Shown: positions 25,643-35,790 of the stretch, in pieces
Layout: each line of letters opens with the position of its first letter
How positions within the stretch are numbered: the stretch's first letter is position 1
Assembly: GCF_037572775.1 (NCBI RefSeq)
Contig: NZ_JBBHKA010000001.1
Coordinates: forward strand, 1,674,001 to 1,738,000
DNA length: 64,000 bases
Direction: 5' to 3'
Source: Ramlibacter sp. PS4R-6
Lineage (GTDB): Bacteria > Pseudomonadota > Gammaproteobacteria > Burkholderiales > Burkholderiaceae_C
Translations under genes and position numbers: made by a program
Notes under the pieces: model-generated
The model's input: the letters and a program-made list of their open reading frames with translations, nothing else
What the model was told of the DNA's origin: nothing
Databases searched by the model: none

Positions 25643-27151
25643 ATGTGCGGAATCGTCGGCGTCGTCAGTCATGCGCCCGTCAACCAGCTGATCTACGACG
25701 CGCTGCTGCTCCTGCAGCATCGCGGCCAGGACGCGGCCGGCATCGTCACGCAGCTGGAACGCAAGTTCTTCATGCACAAGGCCAAGGGCATGGTGCGCGA
25801 CGTCTTCCGCACGCGCAACATGCGCGGCCTGCCGGGCGACGCCGGCCTGGGCCAGGTGCGCTACCCCACGGCGGGCAATGCCTACAGCGAGGAGGAGGCG
25901 CAGCCCTTCTACGTGAACGCGCCGTTCGGCATCGTCCTCGTGCACAACGGCAACCTGACGAACGCGCAGGCGCTGAAGGCGGAGCTGTTCACCACCGACC
26001 ACCGCCACATCAACACCGAGAGCGACTCGGAGGTGCTGCTGAACGTCTTCGCGCACGAGCTCGAGAAGACCACGCGCGGCATCAAGCTCACGCCCGAGGA
26101 CGTCTTCAAGGCCGTGGCGCAGGTGCACAAGCGCGTGCGCGGTTCGTATGCGGTGATCGCGATGATCTCGGGCCACGGCGTGCTGGCCTTCCGCGACCCG
26201 TACGGCATCCGCCCGCTGTCGCTGGGCCGCGGCAAGGACGGCACCGTGATGGTGGCCAGCGAGTCGGTCACGCTGGAAGGCACGGGGCATGCCTTCGAGC
26301 GGCATGTGCAGCCGGGCGAGGCGGTGTTCATCGACCTGAAGGGCAACGTCCACGCGAGGCAGTGCGCGGACAACCCCAAGCTCTTCCCGTGCATCTTCGA
26401 GTTCGTGTACCTCGCGCGTCCCGACTCGGTGATGGACGGCATCTCGGTGTACCAGGCGCGCCTGAACCTCGGCGAGACGCTGGCCAAGCGCGTGATCTCC
26501 ACGCTGCCGCCCAACGAGATCGACGTGATCATCCCGATCCCCGAGTCCAGCCGCCCCAGCGCGATGGAATGCGCGAAGCTGCTGGGCATCCCCTACCGCG
26601 AAGGCTTCGTGAAGAACCGCTACGTGGGCCGCACCTTCATCATGCCGGGGCAGGGCGTACGCAAGAAGTCGGTGCGCCAGAAGCTCAACGTGATCTCCAG
26701 CGAGTTCAAGGGCCGCAACGTGATGCTGGTCGATGACTCCATCGTGCGCGGCACGACGAGCCGCGAGATCGTGCAGATGGCGCGCGAGGCCGGCGCCAAG
26801 AAGGTGTACCTGGCCAGCGCCGCGCCGCCGGTGCGGTTCCCGAACGTCTATGGCATCGACATGCCGACGGCAACGGAGCTCGTCGCGCACGGCCGCACCA
26901 TCGACGAGATCCGCGAGATCATCGGCTGCGACGCGCTGATCTACCAGGACGTCGAAGGCATGAAGCGCGCGATCGGTTCGCTCAACCCGAAGCTGGATGG
27001 CTTCGATGCGTCGTGCTTCGACGGCGTGTACGTCACCGGCGACATCAACCCCGACGACATCGCGCGCATCAACGAGGCGCGCGTCGGCCAGGAAGACCCG
27101 CTGGAAGAAAGCGCGTCGCGCCTGGCTTTGCCCAACGCCGAGGAAGCCTGA
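25643..27151 (+). CDS. purF: Amidophosphoribosyltransferase
   Basis: A 502-residue enzyme catalysing the first committed purine step (PRPP plus glutamine to phosphoribosylamine). It starts MCGIVGVV, exposing Cys2 as glutaminase nucleophile after Met removal. [10 protein letters not shown] and HNGNLTN form the class II glutaminase site, and [15 protein letters not shown] (about 359-373) is the PRPP loop. The length and C-terminus are typical of the proteobacterial type. It is transcribed with cvpA upstream and metZ one base downstream. Confidence 0.96.
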   Translation: MCGIVGVVSHAPVNQLIYDALLLLQHRGQDAAGIVTQLERKFFMHKAKGMVRDVFRTRNMRGLPGDAGLGQVRYPTAGNAYSEEEAQPFYVNAPFGIVLVHNGNLTNAQALKAELFTTDHRHINTESDSEVLLNVFAHELEKTTRGIKLTPEDVFKAVAQVHKRVRGSYAVIAMISGHGVLAFRDPYGIRPLSLGRGKDGTVMVASESVTLEGTGHAFERHVQPGEAVFIDLKGNVHARQCADNPKLFPCIFEFVYLARPDSVMDGISVYQARLNLGETLAKRVISTLPPNEIDVIIPIPESSRPSAMECAKLLGIPYREGFVKNRYVGRTFIMPGQGVRKKSVRQKLNVISSEFKGRNVMLVDDSIVRGTTSREIVQMAREAGAKKVYLASAAPPVRFPNVYGIDMPTATELVAHGRTIDEIREIIGCDALIYQDVEGMKRAIGSLNPKLDGFDASCFDGVYVTGDINPDDIARINEARVGQEDPLEESASRLALPNAEEA

Positions 27152-27152
27152 C

Positions 27153-28364
27153 TTGAAGAAAAAGGAACTGCCGCCCGGCCTGCACCGCGACACGCTCGCG
27201 GTGCGCGCGGCCCTGGAGCCGTCGCAGTACGGCGAGAACTCGGAAGCGCTGTTCCTCACGAGCGGCTTCATCCAGCCCGACTCGGAGACGATGGCGCACC
27301 GCTTCGCCAACCCGCTGGAGGGCTACACCTACGGCCGCACGTCGAACCCGACGGTCTCCAGCTTCGAGCAGCGGCTGGCCGCGCTCGAAGGCACCGAGGC
27401 CGCGATCGGCGCGTCCACCGGCATGGGCGCGATCCTGATGCTGTGCATGGCGCTGCTCAAGTCGGGCGACCACGTCATCTGCTCGCGCTCGGTGTTCGGC
27501 TCCACGCTGAATTTGATCGGCAGGGAGTTCGGCAAGTTCGGCGTGGAGAGCACCTTCGTCTCGCAGACCGACGTCAACGAATGGAAGAAGGCCGTCAAGC
27601 CGAACACGAAGCTGCTGTTCGCCGAGACGCCGACCAACCCGCTGACCGACGTGTGCGACATCCAGGCGCTGGCCGACCTCGCGCACAACGCCGGCGCGCT
27701 GCTGGTCGTGGACAACTGCTTCTGCACGCCGGCGCTGCAACGGCCGATCGAATTCGGCGCCGACCTGATCATCCATTCCGGCACCAAGCACCTGGACGGC
27801 CAGGGCCGCGTGATGGCCGGCGCGATCTGCGGCACGGCGAAGCTGGTGAACGAGGTCTTCGGCCCGATGGTGCGCACGGCGGGCATGACGCTCGCGCCCT
27901 TCAACGCCTGGGTGTGCCTGAAGGGCCTGGAGACGCTGGGCATCCGCATGGAGGCGCAAAGCCGCCACTCGCTCGAGCTCGCGAAGTGGCTCGAGTCGCA
28001 CCCGTCGGTGGCGCGCGTGTACTACCCGGGCCTGAAGTCGCACGGCCAGCACGAGCTGGCGATGAAACAGCAGTCGGGCAGCGGCGCCGCCGTCGTTTCG
28101 TTCGATGTGGCCGGCAAAACGCCGGAAGAGCGCCGCAAAAACGCATTCCACGTGATCGATTCGACGCAAGTGGTGAGCATTGCGACGAACCTGGGCGACG
28201 TGAAGACGATCGTCACGCACCCGGCGACCACGTCGCACGGTCGCCTGACCGAAGAGCAGCGGCAGGCCGCCGGCATCGGGCAAGGGCTGATCCGGATAGC
28301 CGTGGGCCTGGAGCACGTGGAAGATGTGAAAGCGGACCTGTCCCGCGGCCTCGACACCCTCTAG
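27153..28364 (+). CDS. metZ: O-succinylhomoserine sulfhydrylase
   Basis: A 403-residue PLP enzyme of the Cys/Met-metabolism family, forming homocysteine from O-succinylhomoserine and sulphide. YTYGRTSNPTVSSFEQRLAALEGTE binds cofactor phosphate. AETPTNPLTDVCDI and LIIHSGTKHLDGQGRVMAGAI place the Schiff-base lysine near residue 212. A TTG at 27153 after GAGGAAGCC is the likely start (LKKKELPPGLHRDTLAVRAA). No ATG lies between it and the conserved RDTLAVR, and the purF stop is adjacent. It belongs to the purF operon. Confidence 0.93.
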   Translation: MKKKELPPGLHRDTLAVRAALEPSQYGENSEALFLTSGFIQPDSETMAHRFANPLEGYTYGRTSNPTVSSFEQRLAALEGTEAAIGASTGMGAILMLCMALLKSGDHVICSRSVFGSTLNLIGREFGKFGVESTFVSQTDVNEWKKAVKPNTKLLFAETPTNPLTDVCDIQALADLAHNAGALLVVDNCFCTPALQRPIEFGADLIIHSGTKHLDGQGRVMAGAICGTAKLVNEVFGPMVRTAGMTLAPFNAWVCLKGLETLGIRMEAQSRHSLELAKWLESHPSVARVYYPGLKSHGQHELAMKQQSGSGAAVVSFDVAGKTPEERRKNAFHVIDSTQVVSIATNLGDVKTIVTHPATTSHGRLTEEQRQAAGIGQGLIRIAVGLEHVEDVKADLSRGLDTL

Positions 28365-28371
28365 CTTTCTC

Positions 28372-29214
28372 ATGATCTCCCGGCGCGCCGTCGTTTCACT
28401 CTTCGGCGCATGTGCCCTCCCGGCATTCGGCGCCGTTCCCCACGCTGTTTCGGTCCCCGCGCAAGGCGCAACGCTGCCCATGCTCGACTTCGGCGGCCGC
28501 CCGGTCGTCGAGGTGACGATCAACGGCAAGGGCCCGTTCAAATTGATCGTCGACACCGGCGCTTCGGTGACGGTGCTGGACACGTCGCTCGCGGCCGACC
28601 TCGGGCTGGCCGGCACGGACGTCGAGGTCGACGAACTGCGCATCGGCCCCGTGGTGCTGGCCAAGCTCGATGTCTTCGTCGCGCCCATCGCGCGGATCAT
28701 GCGCGGCGACGACATCCCGCGCGGCGTGCTGAGCGCATCGGCCTTCCACGGCCACCTGGTCACGTTCGATTACCCCGCGCGCAAGTTCTTCCTGCAGCGC
28801 GGCGCGCTGCCGCCGGCGGAAAGCCGCACGGTGTTCTCGTACAAGGGCGACGACCTGCCGTCGGTGCCGGTGATGGTGGCCGGCAAGGAAATCTCCGTGC
28901 ACCTGGACACGGGTGCGCCTTACGCGCTCGCGCTGCCCACGCGCTACCTGAAGGAGCTGCCGCTGGCCGGCGAGCCGGTGCGCAAGGGCACGGCACGCAC
29001 GCATGCCGGCGAGCTGCCGATCTTCGAAGCCACCGTGGTGGGCGACGTGACGCTGGGCGAGTTCAAGCTGCCGGTGCGCGTCCTGCGCTTTACCGACGTC
29101 GTGCCCGACCCGCACGCCCGGCCGCGCGGCCAGGTCGGCGGCGAGGCGCTGAAGGATTTCATCCTGACGCTCGATGCGTCCAACGAACGCCTGCGACTGG
29201 CGAGGTCCGCATGA
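28372..29214 (+). CDS. Exported aspartyl protease-like (retropepsin-fold) protein
   Basis: A 280-residue protein with an RR-containing signal-like N-terminus (MISRRAVVSLFGACALPAFG). Two retropepsin-like motifs are visible: LIVDTGASVTVLD with Asp61, and VHLDTGAPYALALP with Asp180. The two halves give the duplicated arrangement of a one-chain aspartic protease, so catalysis is plausible. It is periplasmic by inference. The stop overlaps the next ATG (ATGA). Biological substrate unknown. Confidence 0.8.
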   Translation: MISRRAVVSLFGACALPAFGAVPHAVSVPAQGATLPMLDFGGRPVVEVTINGKGPFKLIVDTGASVTVLDTSLAADLGLAGTDVEVDELRIGPVVLAKLDVFVAPIARIMRGDDIPRGVLSASAFHGHLVTFDYPARKFFLQRGALPPAESRTVFSYKGDDLPSVPVMVAGKEISVHLDTGAPYALALPTRYLKELPLAGEPVRKGTARTHAGELPIFEATVVGDVTLGEFKLPVRVLRFTDVVPDPHARPRGQVGGEALKDFILTLDASNERLRLARSA

Positions 29215-30242
29215 AGAAACTGCTGGCTGTCCTCTTGCTGGCCTGCGCCATGGCGTACGCGCAGGTGCCGGTCGACGTGAAGAAGGCCGAGATCGCGCCG
29301 GGCATCTGGCAGTTCACGGTGGCGGCCGACGGCTACGTGGAGAACCTGAATTCCGTGGCCATCATCGACGACAGCGGCGTGCTGGTCTTCGACACCACCA
29401 CGCGGCCGTCGACGGCGCGAATCATCCTGGCGGAGATCCGCAAGATCACGAACAAGCCGGTGCGCTACGTCGTCAATTCGCACTGGCACCCGGACCACTG
29501 GTCGGGCAACGAGGTGTTCGCGGCCGCCTTCCCGGGGCTGGAGATCATCGCCACCGAGCAGGAGCGCAACCTCATGCTCAACATGACGCCGATCTGGGCG
29601 AAGAACCTGCCGCCGCAGATCGAGGCGATGACGAAGGCGTTGGCGGACAACAAGGAGCTCACGCCGCAGAAGCGCGCAACGGAGGAGCTGGAGCTGCAGC
29701 GCTCGCGCGAGATGGTGGCGGAGCTGGTCGCGACCAAGCGCGTGTACCCCACGCTGACGTACACGGACCAGCTCACCATCCACCGCGGCACGCGCGAATT
29801 CCGCTTCATGAGCGTGACGGGCGACGCCGTGGGGACCACGGTGCTCTACCTGCCGCGCGAGAAGATCCTCATCACCGGCGACGCCGTGAGCCACCCGCTG
29901 CCCTACTACACGCCGCCGCTGTCGGAGCATGCGAAGTCGATCCGCGCGCTGGCGCGCCTGGACGTGGACATCATCGTGCCCGGCCACGGCCCGGCCTTCC
30001 GCGACAAGAACTACATGAACCTGGAGGCCGACCTGTTCGAGGCGGCGGTCAAGCGCGTGACGCGTGCGTTGCGCGAAGGCGCGGTGTCGATCGACGAGGT
30101 GCAGGCGGCGGTGAGCCTGGACGACTTCAAGGACCGCTTCACGCGCGGCAACGAGGAAGCTGCGACGAATTTCCCGACGGTGGCGAAAGGCCTGGTCCGC
30201 AAGGCCTACATCGAAGCCCGCGACAACCGCGAGATTCGCTGA
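29211..30242 (+). CDS. Exported MBL-fold metallo-hydrolase
   Basis: A 343-residue secreted metallo-beta-lactamase-fold protein. A signal peptide (MKKLLAVLLLACAMAYA) is followed by IWQFTVAADGYVENLNSVAIIDDSGVLVFD and the metal motif NSHWHPDHWSGN (about residues 88-99). ILITGDAVSH supplies the bridging Asp, and IIVPGHGPAF supplies the last His. All metal ligands appear present. It resembles the quinoprotein-relay/SoxH-like group, with function unknown. It is coupled to the protease-like gene upstream. Confidence 0.87.
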   Translation: MKKLLAVLLLACAMAYAQVPVDVKKAEIAPGIWQFTVAADGYVENLNSVAIIDDSGVLVFDTTTRPSTARIILAEIRKITNKPVRYVVNSHWHPDHWSGNEVFAAAFPGLEIIATEQERNLMLNMTPIWAKNLPPQIEAMTKALADNKELTPQKRATEELELQRSREMVAELVATKRVYPTLTYTDQLTIHRGTREFRFMSVTGDAVGTTVLYLPREKILITGDAVSHPLPYYTPPLSEHAKSIRALARLDVDIIVPGHGPAFRDKNYMNLEADLFEAAVKRVTRALREGAVSIDEVQAAVSLDDFKDRFTRGNEEAATNFPTVAKGLVRKAYIEARDNREIR

Positions 30243-30362
30243 TCAGGGCCAGGTGCTGACGGCCGCCGCCGCCGCGGCGCACACGCTCAAGCCCAGCGAG
30301 CTCGTCACCAGGCAGAAGAGCAGTTCGCGGACCCAGGCGGTGGGGAACAGGCGGTACAGCAT
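30243..30362 (-). CDS. Possible 39-residue single-helix membrane peptide
   Basis: A short frame reading MLYRLFPTAWVRELLFCLV ... CAAAAAAVSTWP. It would encode one hydrophobic helix with an amphipathic basic head. It occupies the gap between two convergent genes and ends just past the metallo-hydrolase stop. No clear ribosome-binding site is seen, and no family is known. It may be a genuine micro-protein or chance. Confidence 0.3.
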   Translation of the reverse strand: MLYRLFPTAWVRELLFCLVTSSLGLSVCAAAAAAVSTWP

Positions 30363-30420
30363 GGCCTAAGTGTGCCAACGCACATTTGGCTCGGCTGTAG
30401 GAACGCGCTGAGCTCGTGCG

Positions 30421-31308
30421 TCAGCCGCGCGCCTCGCGCACGATCTCGTCGACCATCGCGCGCGCCGCTACCGACAGCGCCTTGCCCTTGCGGCGCGCCA
30501 GCAGGATCGGCCGGCGCAGGGCGGCATCGCGCACCGGCACGTTGGCCAGGCCCGCGCGCTGGAAGTGGAAGAGCGTGAGCTCGGGCACCACGCTCACGCC
30601 CAGGCCTTGCGCGACCAGCGCGGCCACCGTGGCGAGGTGCTCGACCTCCAGCGCGCCCGTGCGCGCCGCCACGCCCGCCGCTTCCAGATGCTGGCGCACG
30701 CTGCTGCTGCGCGCCAGATGCACGATCTCCTCGCCCTCGAGCTGCGAGAGCGCGATGGACTTCTTCGCCGCCAGCGGATGCTTGCGCGGGCACACCAGGT
30801 GGAAGCGCTCGCTGCGCAGCTCGGTCACGTCGAACTCGCGCAGGTCGCCGCCGGCCGTGATGGCGATGTCGACCCGGCCTTCGCGCAGGAGGCCCAGGCC
30901 GCCGCCGGCCAGCGCGTCGAAGAGCTCGATGCGGATGTTGGGGTGGGCGGCGCGGTAACGGGCGATCACCTGCGGCATCCAGACCGCGGCGACCGAGGGC
31001 AGGGCGGCGATCGCGACCTTGCCGACGCGGCGCGTCGCCAGCTCGTTCAGGTGCGCCAGCGCATGCTGCAGGTCGCTCTGGATGCGCCGCACCTCATCCG
31101 CGAACACCTCGCCCTCGGGCGTGAGTGCCACGTGGCGGGTCGAGCGCTCGAACAGCGCCACGCCCGCCACCTGCTCGATGCGCGCGATCTTCTGGCTGAA
31201 GGCGCTCTGCGACAGGTTGCAGCGCTCGGCCGCTCGGGTGAAGTGCTGCGCCTGCGCGAGCGCCAGGAAGGCCTCGAGGTCGCGGGCCGAGAGATTGATC
31301 GATGCCAT
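30421..31308 (-). CDS. LysR-family transcriptional regulator
   Basis: A 295-residue LysR regulator. The winged-helix DNA-binding region is LEAFLALAQAQHFTRAAERCNLSQSAFSQKIARIEQ (about residues 11-46), and a periplasmic-binding-like effector domain follows. It is divergent from the AtuA-like/Bug-receptor operon with 60 bp between starts, the classic LysR layout, so it probably controls that operon in response to its substrate. Length is standard. Confidence 0.92.
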   Translation of the reverse strand: MASINLSARDLEAFLALAQAQHFTRAAERCNLSQSAFSQKIARIEQVAGVALFERSTRHVALTPEGEVFADEVRRIQSDLQHALAHLNELATRRVGKVAIAALPSVAAVWMPQVIARYRAAHPNIRIELFDALAGGGLGLLREGRVDIAITAGGDLREFDVTELRSERFHLVCPRKHPLAAKKSIALSQLEGEEIVHLARSSSVRQHLEAAGVAARTGALEVEHLATVAALVAQGLGVSVVPELTLFHFQRAGLANVPVRDAALRRPILLARRKGKALSVAARAMVDEIVREARG

Positions 31309-31368
31309 GGATGAAACGATCCGATCTTTCCATTGTACGGATTGGCACCGCGGCCCTAACCTCGGCGC

Positions 31369-32697
31369 ATGGCTTCACTCCTTCGCATCGGCTGCGGCGC
31401 CGGCTTCTCCGGCGACCGGTGGGACGCCGCCGTGCCCGTCGTGAAGACGCTGCGCGCGCTGGGCGGCCCGGCCGTGCTCATGTTCGAGACGCTGGCCGAG
31501 CGCACGCTGGCGCTGGCCCAGCTCAAGCGCAGGCAGGACCCGGACTCGGGCTGGGAACCGTCGCTGGAGCGCTTCGTCGCGCCGGTGCTGCGCGACTGTG
31601 TGGAAGGCGGCATTCCCATCGTCGGGAATTTCGGCGCGGCCAACCCTGTGGGCGCCGCGCGTCGCATCCAGCAGCTCGCTGCTTCGCTCGGCCTGCCGCC
31701 GCTGAAGATCGCTGTCATCCATGGCGACGACCTCTTCGCGGCCCTTCCTGCCCAGCGCATGGAAGAGCTGTCGCACGGCAAGGCGCTGGTGAGCGCCAAC
31801 GTGTACCTGGGCGCGCGCGAGATCGCGGATGCGCTGAAGGCGGGCGCGCAAGTGGTGGTGACCGGCCGCGTCGCCGACCCGGCGCTGGCGCTCGGCCCCC
31901 TGCTCGCGCACTTCGGCTGGGCCGAGGACGACTGGGACCTTCTCGCGTGCGGCACCATGGCCGGCCACCTGCTGGAGTGCGGCGCGCAGGTGACGGGCGG
32001 CTACTTCGCCGACCCCGGCGTGAAGGACGTGCCCGACGTGGCGAACGCCGGCTTCCCGATCGTCGAGATGGAAGCCGGCGGCACGTTCGTCGTGACGAAG
32101 GCTGCGGGCACCGGCGGCTGCGTGGACCGGCGAACGGTCATCGAACAGCTGCTCTACGAAATCCACGACCCGGCCGCTTACCTCACGCCCGACGTCGTCG
32201 CCGACATCGGCGAAGCGGAGGTGACCCAGGTCGGCGAGAACCGCGTTCGCGTCAGCGGTGTGCGCGGGCACGCCCGCCCGCTCACGCTCAAGGCCACGCT
32301 CTGCTACGAAGGCGGCTGGCTCGCGGAAGGCGAGATCTCCTATGCAGGCCCCAATGCGACGGCGCGCGCGAAGCTCGCGGCCGACATCGTGCGCGAGCGC
32401 GTCAAGCGCCCGCTGCGCGCCGACCTGATCGGCGTGACCAGCGTGTTGGCCGACGACGCCGGCCAGTGGTGGCAAGGCCTGGGGCTCGCGGCGCGCGACG
32501 ACGTGCGCCTGCGCATCGCCGCGGCCTGCGCCACGAAGGACGAAGCTGAATCAATTGCCCGCGAAGTGCTGGCCCTCTATTGCTGCGGCCCGGCCGGCGG
32601 CGGCGGCGTGCGCACCGCGGTCACGCCGCGCCTGTCCAGCGACTCCTGCTTCGTGCCGCGTGAGTGGCTGCAACCCGGCTGGAGCTTTGCCGCGTGA
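31369..32697 (+). CDS. Acyclic terpene utilisation AtuA-like (DUF1446) protein
   Basis: A 442-residue protein of the AtuA/DUF1446 family. MASLLRIGCGAGFSGDRWDAAVPVV is the family opening; NFGAANPVGAARRIQ, VYLGAREIADALKAGAQVVVTGRVADPALALGPLL and CGTMAGHLLECGAQVTGGYFAD follow. AtuA was defined in citronellol/geraniol catabolism in Pseudomonas, but many homologues serve unknown catabolic routes. It is coupled to the next gene, which in other organisms is the C-terminal part of the same protein. The pathway is not deducible here. Confidence 0.88.
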   Translation: MASLLRIGCGAGFSGDRWDAAVPVVKTLRALGGPAVLMFETLAERTLALAQLKRRQDPDSGWEPSLERFVAPVLRDCVEGGIPIVGNFGAANPVGAARRIQQLAASLGLPPLKIAVIHGDDLFAALPAQRMEELSHGKALVSANVYLGAREIADALKAGAQVVVTGRVADPALALGPLLAHFGWAEDDWDLLACGTMAGHLLECGAQVTGGYFADPGVKDVPDVANAGFPIVEMEAGGTFVVTKAAGTGGCVDRRTVIEQLLYEIHDPAAYLTPDVVADIGEAEVTQVGENRVRVSGVRGHARPLTLKATLCYEGGWLAEGEISYAGPNATARAKLAADIVRERVKRPLRADLIGVTSVLADDAGQWWQGLGLAARDDVRLRIAAACATKDEAESIAREVLALYCCGPAGGGGVRTAVTPRLSSDSCFVPREWLQPGWSFAA

Positions 32698-33020
32698 AAA
32701 CCGTCCTGCTCCATGCACTGGCCCATGCACGCACCGGCGACAAGGGCAACCGCTCGTCGATCAGCGTCATCGCCTATGACCCGAAGGACTGGGACACGCT
32801 GGTCGCACAGGTCACCGAACAACGCGTCGCGCAACTCTTCGCGTACCGCAAACCGACCGCCGTGAAACGCTACCTGCTGCCGAAACTGCACGCCATGAAT
32901 TTCGTGCTGGACGACGTCCTCGACGGCGGCGTCAACGGCTCCCTGAACCTCGACAGCCACGGCAAGACCTTGTCGGGGCTTCTGCTTTCGCTTCCCATCG
33001 AACTGGAGACAACGTCATGA
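32694..33020 (+). CDS. AtuA-like C-terminal ferredoxin-fold domain protein
   Basis: A 108-residue protein matching the small AtuA-like ferredoxin-fold domain: [27 protein letters not shown] is the signature, then [44 protein letters not shown]. In several bacteria this domain is fused to DUF1446; here it is a separate GTG-start gene overlapping the upstream stop (GTGA). The two products are likely subunits of one complex. Confidence 0.87.
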   Translation: MKTVLLHALAHARTGDKGNRSSISVIAYDPKDWDTLVAQVTEQRVAQLFAYRKPTAVKRYLLPKLHAMNFVLDDVLDGGVNGSLNLDSHGKTLSGLLLSLPIELETTS

Positions 33021-33970
33021 ACCGACGCCACCTGCTCGCGGCGATCCTCGCTGCGGCGCCCATCGCGGCCTTCGCCGATTACCCGGAAAAGCCCATCACC
33101 TTCATCGTGCCCTTCGCGGCCGGCAGCGCGACCGACCAGCTCGCGCGGGCCCTCGGCACCGCGGTCACCGCCGAAGCGAAGCAGCCGGTCGTCGTCGACA
33201 ACAAGCCCGGCGCCAACGCGTTCATCGGCGCGCAGGCCGCGGCGAAGGCGCCCAAGGACGGCTACACCGTCTTCATCACGACGAACACCACGCACGCGGC
33301 CAACGAACACCTGTTCAAGAAGCTGCCCTACGACCCGGTGAAGGATTTCGAGCCGGTCGCGATGCTGTCGAAGGGCGGGCAGATCCTGGTCGTGAACAAC
33401 AACCTGCCCGTGAACAACGTGCAGGACCTGGTCAAGCTCGCGAAATCCAAGCCCGGCAAGCTCTCGTTCGGCTACGGCAGCTCGTCGTCGCGCATCGCCG
33501 GCGAGATGTTCAAGCAGATGACGGGCACCTACATCGTGAGCATCCCCTACCGCAGCAACCCGCCCGCGGTGACCGACCTGATCGGCGGCACCATCGACAT
33601 GATGATCACCGACATGGCCACCGGGCTGCCGCAGGTGAAGGGCGGCAAGGTGAAGGCGCTGGGAGTCTCGACGGCAAAGCGCATCCCGCTGGCGCCGGAG
33701 ATCCCGACGATCGCCGAAGCGGGCGTGAAGGGCTACGAGATCAGCTTCTGGTTTGCCGCGTACGTTCCCGCGGGCACGCCGGCGCCGGTCGTCGCGAGAC
33801 TGAACGACATCCTCGCCAAGGCGAACCGCAGCGCCGCCGTCACGAACTTCTACGCGCAAAGCGGCTTCGAAGCGCTGGGCGGCACGCCGGAAGACCTGCG
33901 CAAGTTCCAGACGGCCGAGTCCGAGAAGTGGCGCAAGATCATCGCGGGCGCGGGCATCGAGAAGGAATAG
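33017..33970 (+). CDS. Bug-family tripartite tricarboxylate transporter receptor
   Basis: A 317-residue periplasmic solute-binding protein of the Bug (TctC) family, hugely expanded in Burkholderiales. It has a signal peptide ([20 protein letters not shown]), [52 protein letters not shown] and the C-terminal [19 protein letters not shown]. It captures a carboxylate for a TctAB-type or orphan system; no TctAB genes adjoin. ATGA overlap with the AtuA-like small gene links substrate capture with the catabolic operon. Confidence 0.92.
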   Translation: MNRRHLLAAILAAAPIAAFADYPEKPITFIVPFAAGSATDQLARALGTAVTAEAKQPVVVDNKPGANAFIGAQAAAKAPKDGYTVFITTNTTHAANEHLFKKLPYDPVKDFEPVAMLSKGGQILVVNNNLPVNNVQDLVKLAKSKPGKLSFGYGSSSSRIAGEMFKQMTGTYIVSIPYRSNPPAVTDLIGGTIDMMITDMATGLPQVKGGKVKALGVSTAKRIPLAPEIPTIAEAGVKGYEISFWFAAYVPAGTPAPVVARLNDILAKANRSAAVTNFYAQSGFEALGGTPEDLRKFQTAESEKWRKIIAGAGIEKE

Positions 33971-33996
33971 CGCCGGCCTGCGAAAATGGGCGGGTC

Positions 33997-35379
33997 ATGA
34001 CCACCCGCACCCGCTTCGCCCCGTCGCCGACGGGGTTCATCCACCTCGGCAACATCCGTTCGGCCCTGTACCCGTGGGCGTTCGCGCGCGCCACGGGCGG
34101 CGCCTTCATCCTGCGCATCGAGGACACCGACGTCGAACGCTCCTCGCAGGAGGCGGTGGAAGTCATCCTTGAAGGGATGAAGTGGCTCGGCCTGGACCAC
34201 GACGAGGGCCCGTACTTCCAGATGCAGCGCATGGACCGCTACAAGCAGGTCCTGGCCGAGATGAAGGACAAGGGCTTGGTGTACCCCTGCTACATGAGCG
34301 TCGAGGAGCTCGACAAATTGCGCGAGCGCCAGATGGCCGCCAAGGAAAAGCCGCGCTACGACGGCACGTGGCGGCCCGAGCCCGGCAAGCAATTGCCCCC
34401 GGTGCCCGAGGGCGTGAAGCCCGTGCTGCGCTTTCGCAACCCGATCGGCGGCGTGGTGGCGTGGGACGACAAGGTCAAGGGCCGCATCGAGATCAGCAAC
34501 GACGAACTGGACGACCTGGTGATCGCGCGGCCGGACGGCACGCCCACGTACAACTTCTGCGTCGTGGTCGACGACATCGACATGAAGATCACGCACGTGA
34601 TCCGCGGCGACGACCATGTGAACAACACGCCGCGCCAGATCAACATCTTCCGCGCGTTGGGCGTGGAACCGCCCGTGTACGCGCACCTGCCCACGGTGCT
34701 GAACGAGCAGGGCGAGAAGATGAGCAAGCGCCAGGGGGCCAAGGCCGTCACCTGGTATCGCGACGAAGGCTTCCTGGCCGACGGCGTGGTGAACTACCTG
34801 GCGCGCCTGGGCTGGTCGCACGGCGACGACGAGATCTTCACGCGCGAGCAGTTCATCCAGTGGTTCAACCTGGACCACCTGGGCAAGAGCGCCGCGCAGT
34901 ACGACGAAGCCAAGCTGCGCTGGGTGAACGCGCAGCACATGAAGATGACCAGCGATGCGCAGCTGGCCGTGTTCGTCGAGCGCGAGCTGAAGAAGCGCGG
35001 CGTCAAGCCCGATGCGCGCCTGGCCGGCATCTGCGGCCTGTTCAAGGACCGCTGCGACACGCTGCTGGTGCTGGCGGACTGGGCGCAGAAGTTCTACGGC
35101 GACGTGAAGCCCGATGCGGAGGAGGTCGCGAAGCACGTGACCGAACCGGTGAAGCCCGCGATCTCCATGCTGGCGCGCATGCTGGCCGAATGCCCGTGGA
35201 CGAAGGAAGACATTTCCGCGGCGATCAAGGAAGTCCTGCGCGCCACGGGCCTGAAAATGCCCCAGCTGGCGATGCCGGTGCGTGTGCTGGTGCTGGGCAC
35301 CGCGCAGACGCCGTCGCTGGACGCGGTGCTGGCGCTCTCGGAGAGGGACGCGGTGGTCGCCCGGCTCAAGGGTGGCTGA
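33997..35379 (+). CDS. gltX: Glutamyl-tRNA synthetase
   Basis: A 460-residue class I aminoacyl-tRNA synthetase. The HIGH-equivalent is [40 protein letters not shown] follows, and the KMSKS-equivalent is [10 protein letters not shown] (about residues 238-247). The C-terminal helical anticodon-binding domain follows. It sits directly upstream of three tRNA genes, one of them its own substrate tRNA-Glu. Length and start are standard. Confidence 0.96.
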   Translation: MTTRTRFAPSPTGFIHLGNIRSALYPWAFARATGGAFILRIEDTDVERSSQEAVEVILEGMKWLGLDHDEGPYFQMQRMDRYKQVLAEMKDKGLVYPCYMSVEELDKLRERQMAAKEKPRYDGTWRPEPGKQLPPVPEGVKPVLRFRNPIGGVVAWDDKVKGRIEISNDELDDLVIARPDGTPTYNFCVVVDDIDMKITHVIRGDDHVNNTPRQINIFRALGVEPPVYAHLPTVLNEQGEKMSKRQGAKAVTWYRDEGFLADGVVNYLARLGWSHGDDEIFTREQFIQWFNLDHLGKSAAQYDEAKLRWVNAQHMKMTSDAQLAVFVERELKKRGVKPDARLAGICGLFKDRCDTLLVLADWAQKFYGDVKPDAEEVAKHVTEPVKPAISMLARMLAECPWTKEDISAAIKEVLRATGLKMPQLAMPVRVLVLGTAQTPSLDAVLALSERDAVVARLKGG

Positions 35380-35389
35380 ATTTTCTGGC

Positions 35390-35395
35390 TATAAT
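35390..35395 (+). promoter_or_regulatory. Probable -10 element of the tRNA operon
   Basis: A consensus TATAAT lies 20 bp before tRNA-Ala, followed by a GC-rich stretch (CACGGGCTC) of the discriminator type seen at stringently controlled stable-RNA promoters. No convincing -35 is visible, though TG occurs two bases upstream. It falls 11 bp after the gltX stop. Confidence 0.5.
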
Positions 35396-35414
35396 CACGG
35401 GCTCGACACCTGAC

Positions 35415-35490
<76 letters not shown>

Positions 35491-35535
35491 AGATGGCGTC
35501 GAGGATCAAAGTTAGGAAGTTTTCGTCCAGGTTTT

Positions 35536-35611
35536 GACCCTATCGTCTAGAGGCCTAGGACATCACCCTTTCACGGTGAGTACCGGGGTTCGAATCCCCG
35601 TAGGGTCGCCA
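35536..35611 (+). tRNA. tRNA-Glu (anticodon TTC)
   Basis: A 76-nt tRNA with acceptor GACCCTA / TAGGGTC, anticodon loop CTTTCAC (anticodon TTC), T-arm GGGGTTCGAATCCCC and encoded CCA. It lies 45 nt after tRNA-Ala and is the substrate of the GltX encoded upstream. Confidence 0.95.
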
Positions 35612-35656
35612 GTTTTGCAGCACTGATCGCGCATGCGATGAACGTTGCACTACCTT

Positions 35657-35733
35657 GGAGTGGTAGTTCAGTTGGTTAGAATACCGGCCTGTCACGCCGG
35701 GGGTCGCGGGTTCGAGTCCCGTCCACTCCGCCA
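35657..35733 (+). tRNA. tRNA-Asp (anticodon GTC), island attachment site
   Basis: A 77-nt tRNA with acceptor GGAGTGG / CCACTCC, anticodon loop CTGTCAC (anticodon GTC), T-arm GCGGGTTCGAGTCCCGT and encoded CCA. Its 3' 48 nt are duplicated at 37964-38011, marking it as the insertion point of a small genomic island that rebuilt the intact tRNA. Confidence 0.96.
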
Positions 35734-35735
35734 AA
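35686..35735 (+). repeat. Left 50-bp direct repeat (attL core), within tRNA-Asp
   Basis: Identical over 50 bp to 37964-38013, running from GGCCTGTCACG (anticodon stem-loop) through the CCA end and the following AA. Sequence diverges on both sides of both copies. The core starts in the anticodon arm, a common crossover position for tRNA-targeting tyrosine integrases. Confidence 0.92.
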
Positions 35736-35748
35736 TTTTTCGAGAATT

Positions 35749-35790
35749 CAACGGGTTACAGTCGACAGGCTGTAGCCCGTTGTCCTTTTT
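35749..35790 (+). terminator. Rho-independent terminator after tRNA-Asp
   Basis: A 13-bp stem CAACGGGTTACAG / CTGTAGCCCGTTG (35749-35761 with 35770-35782, one G-T pair) with an 8-nt loop is followed by TCCTTTTT. It lies 15 bp beyond the tRNA-Asp end, inside the island, and so was probably brought in by it. Confidence 0.85.
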
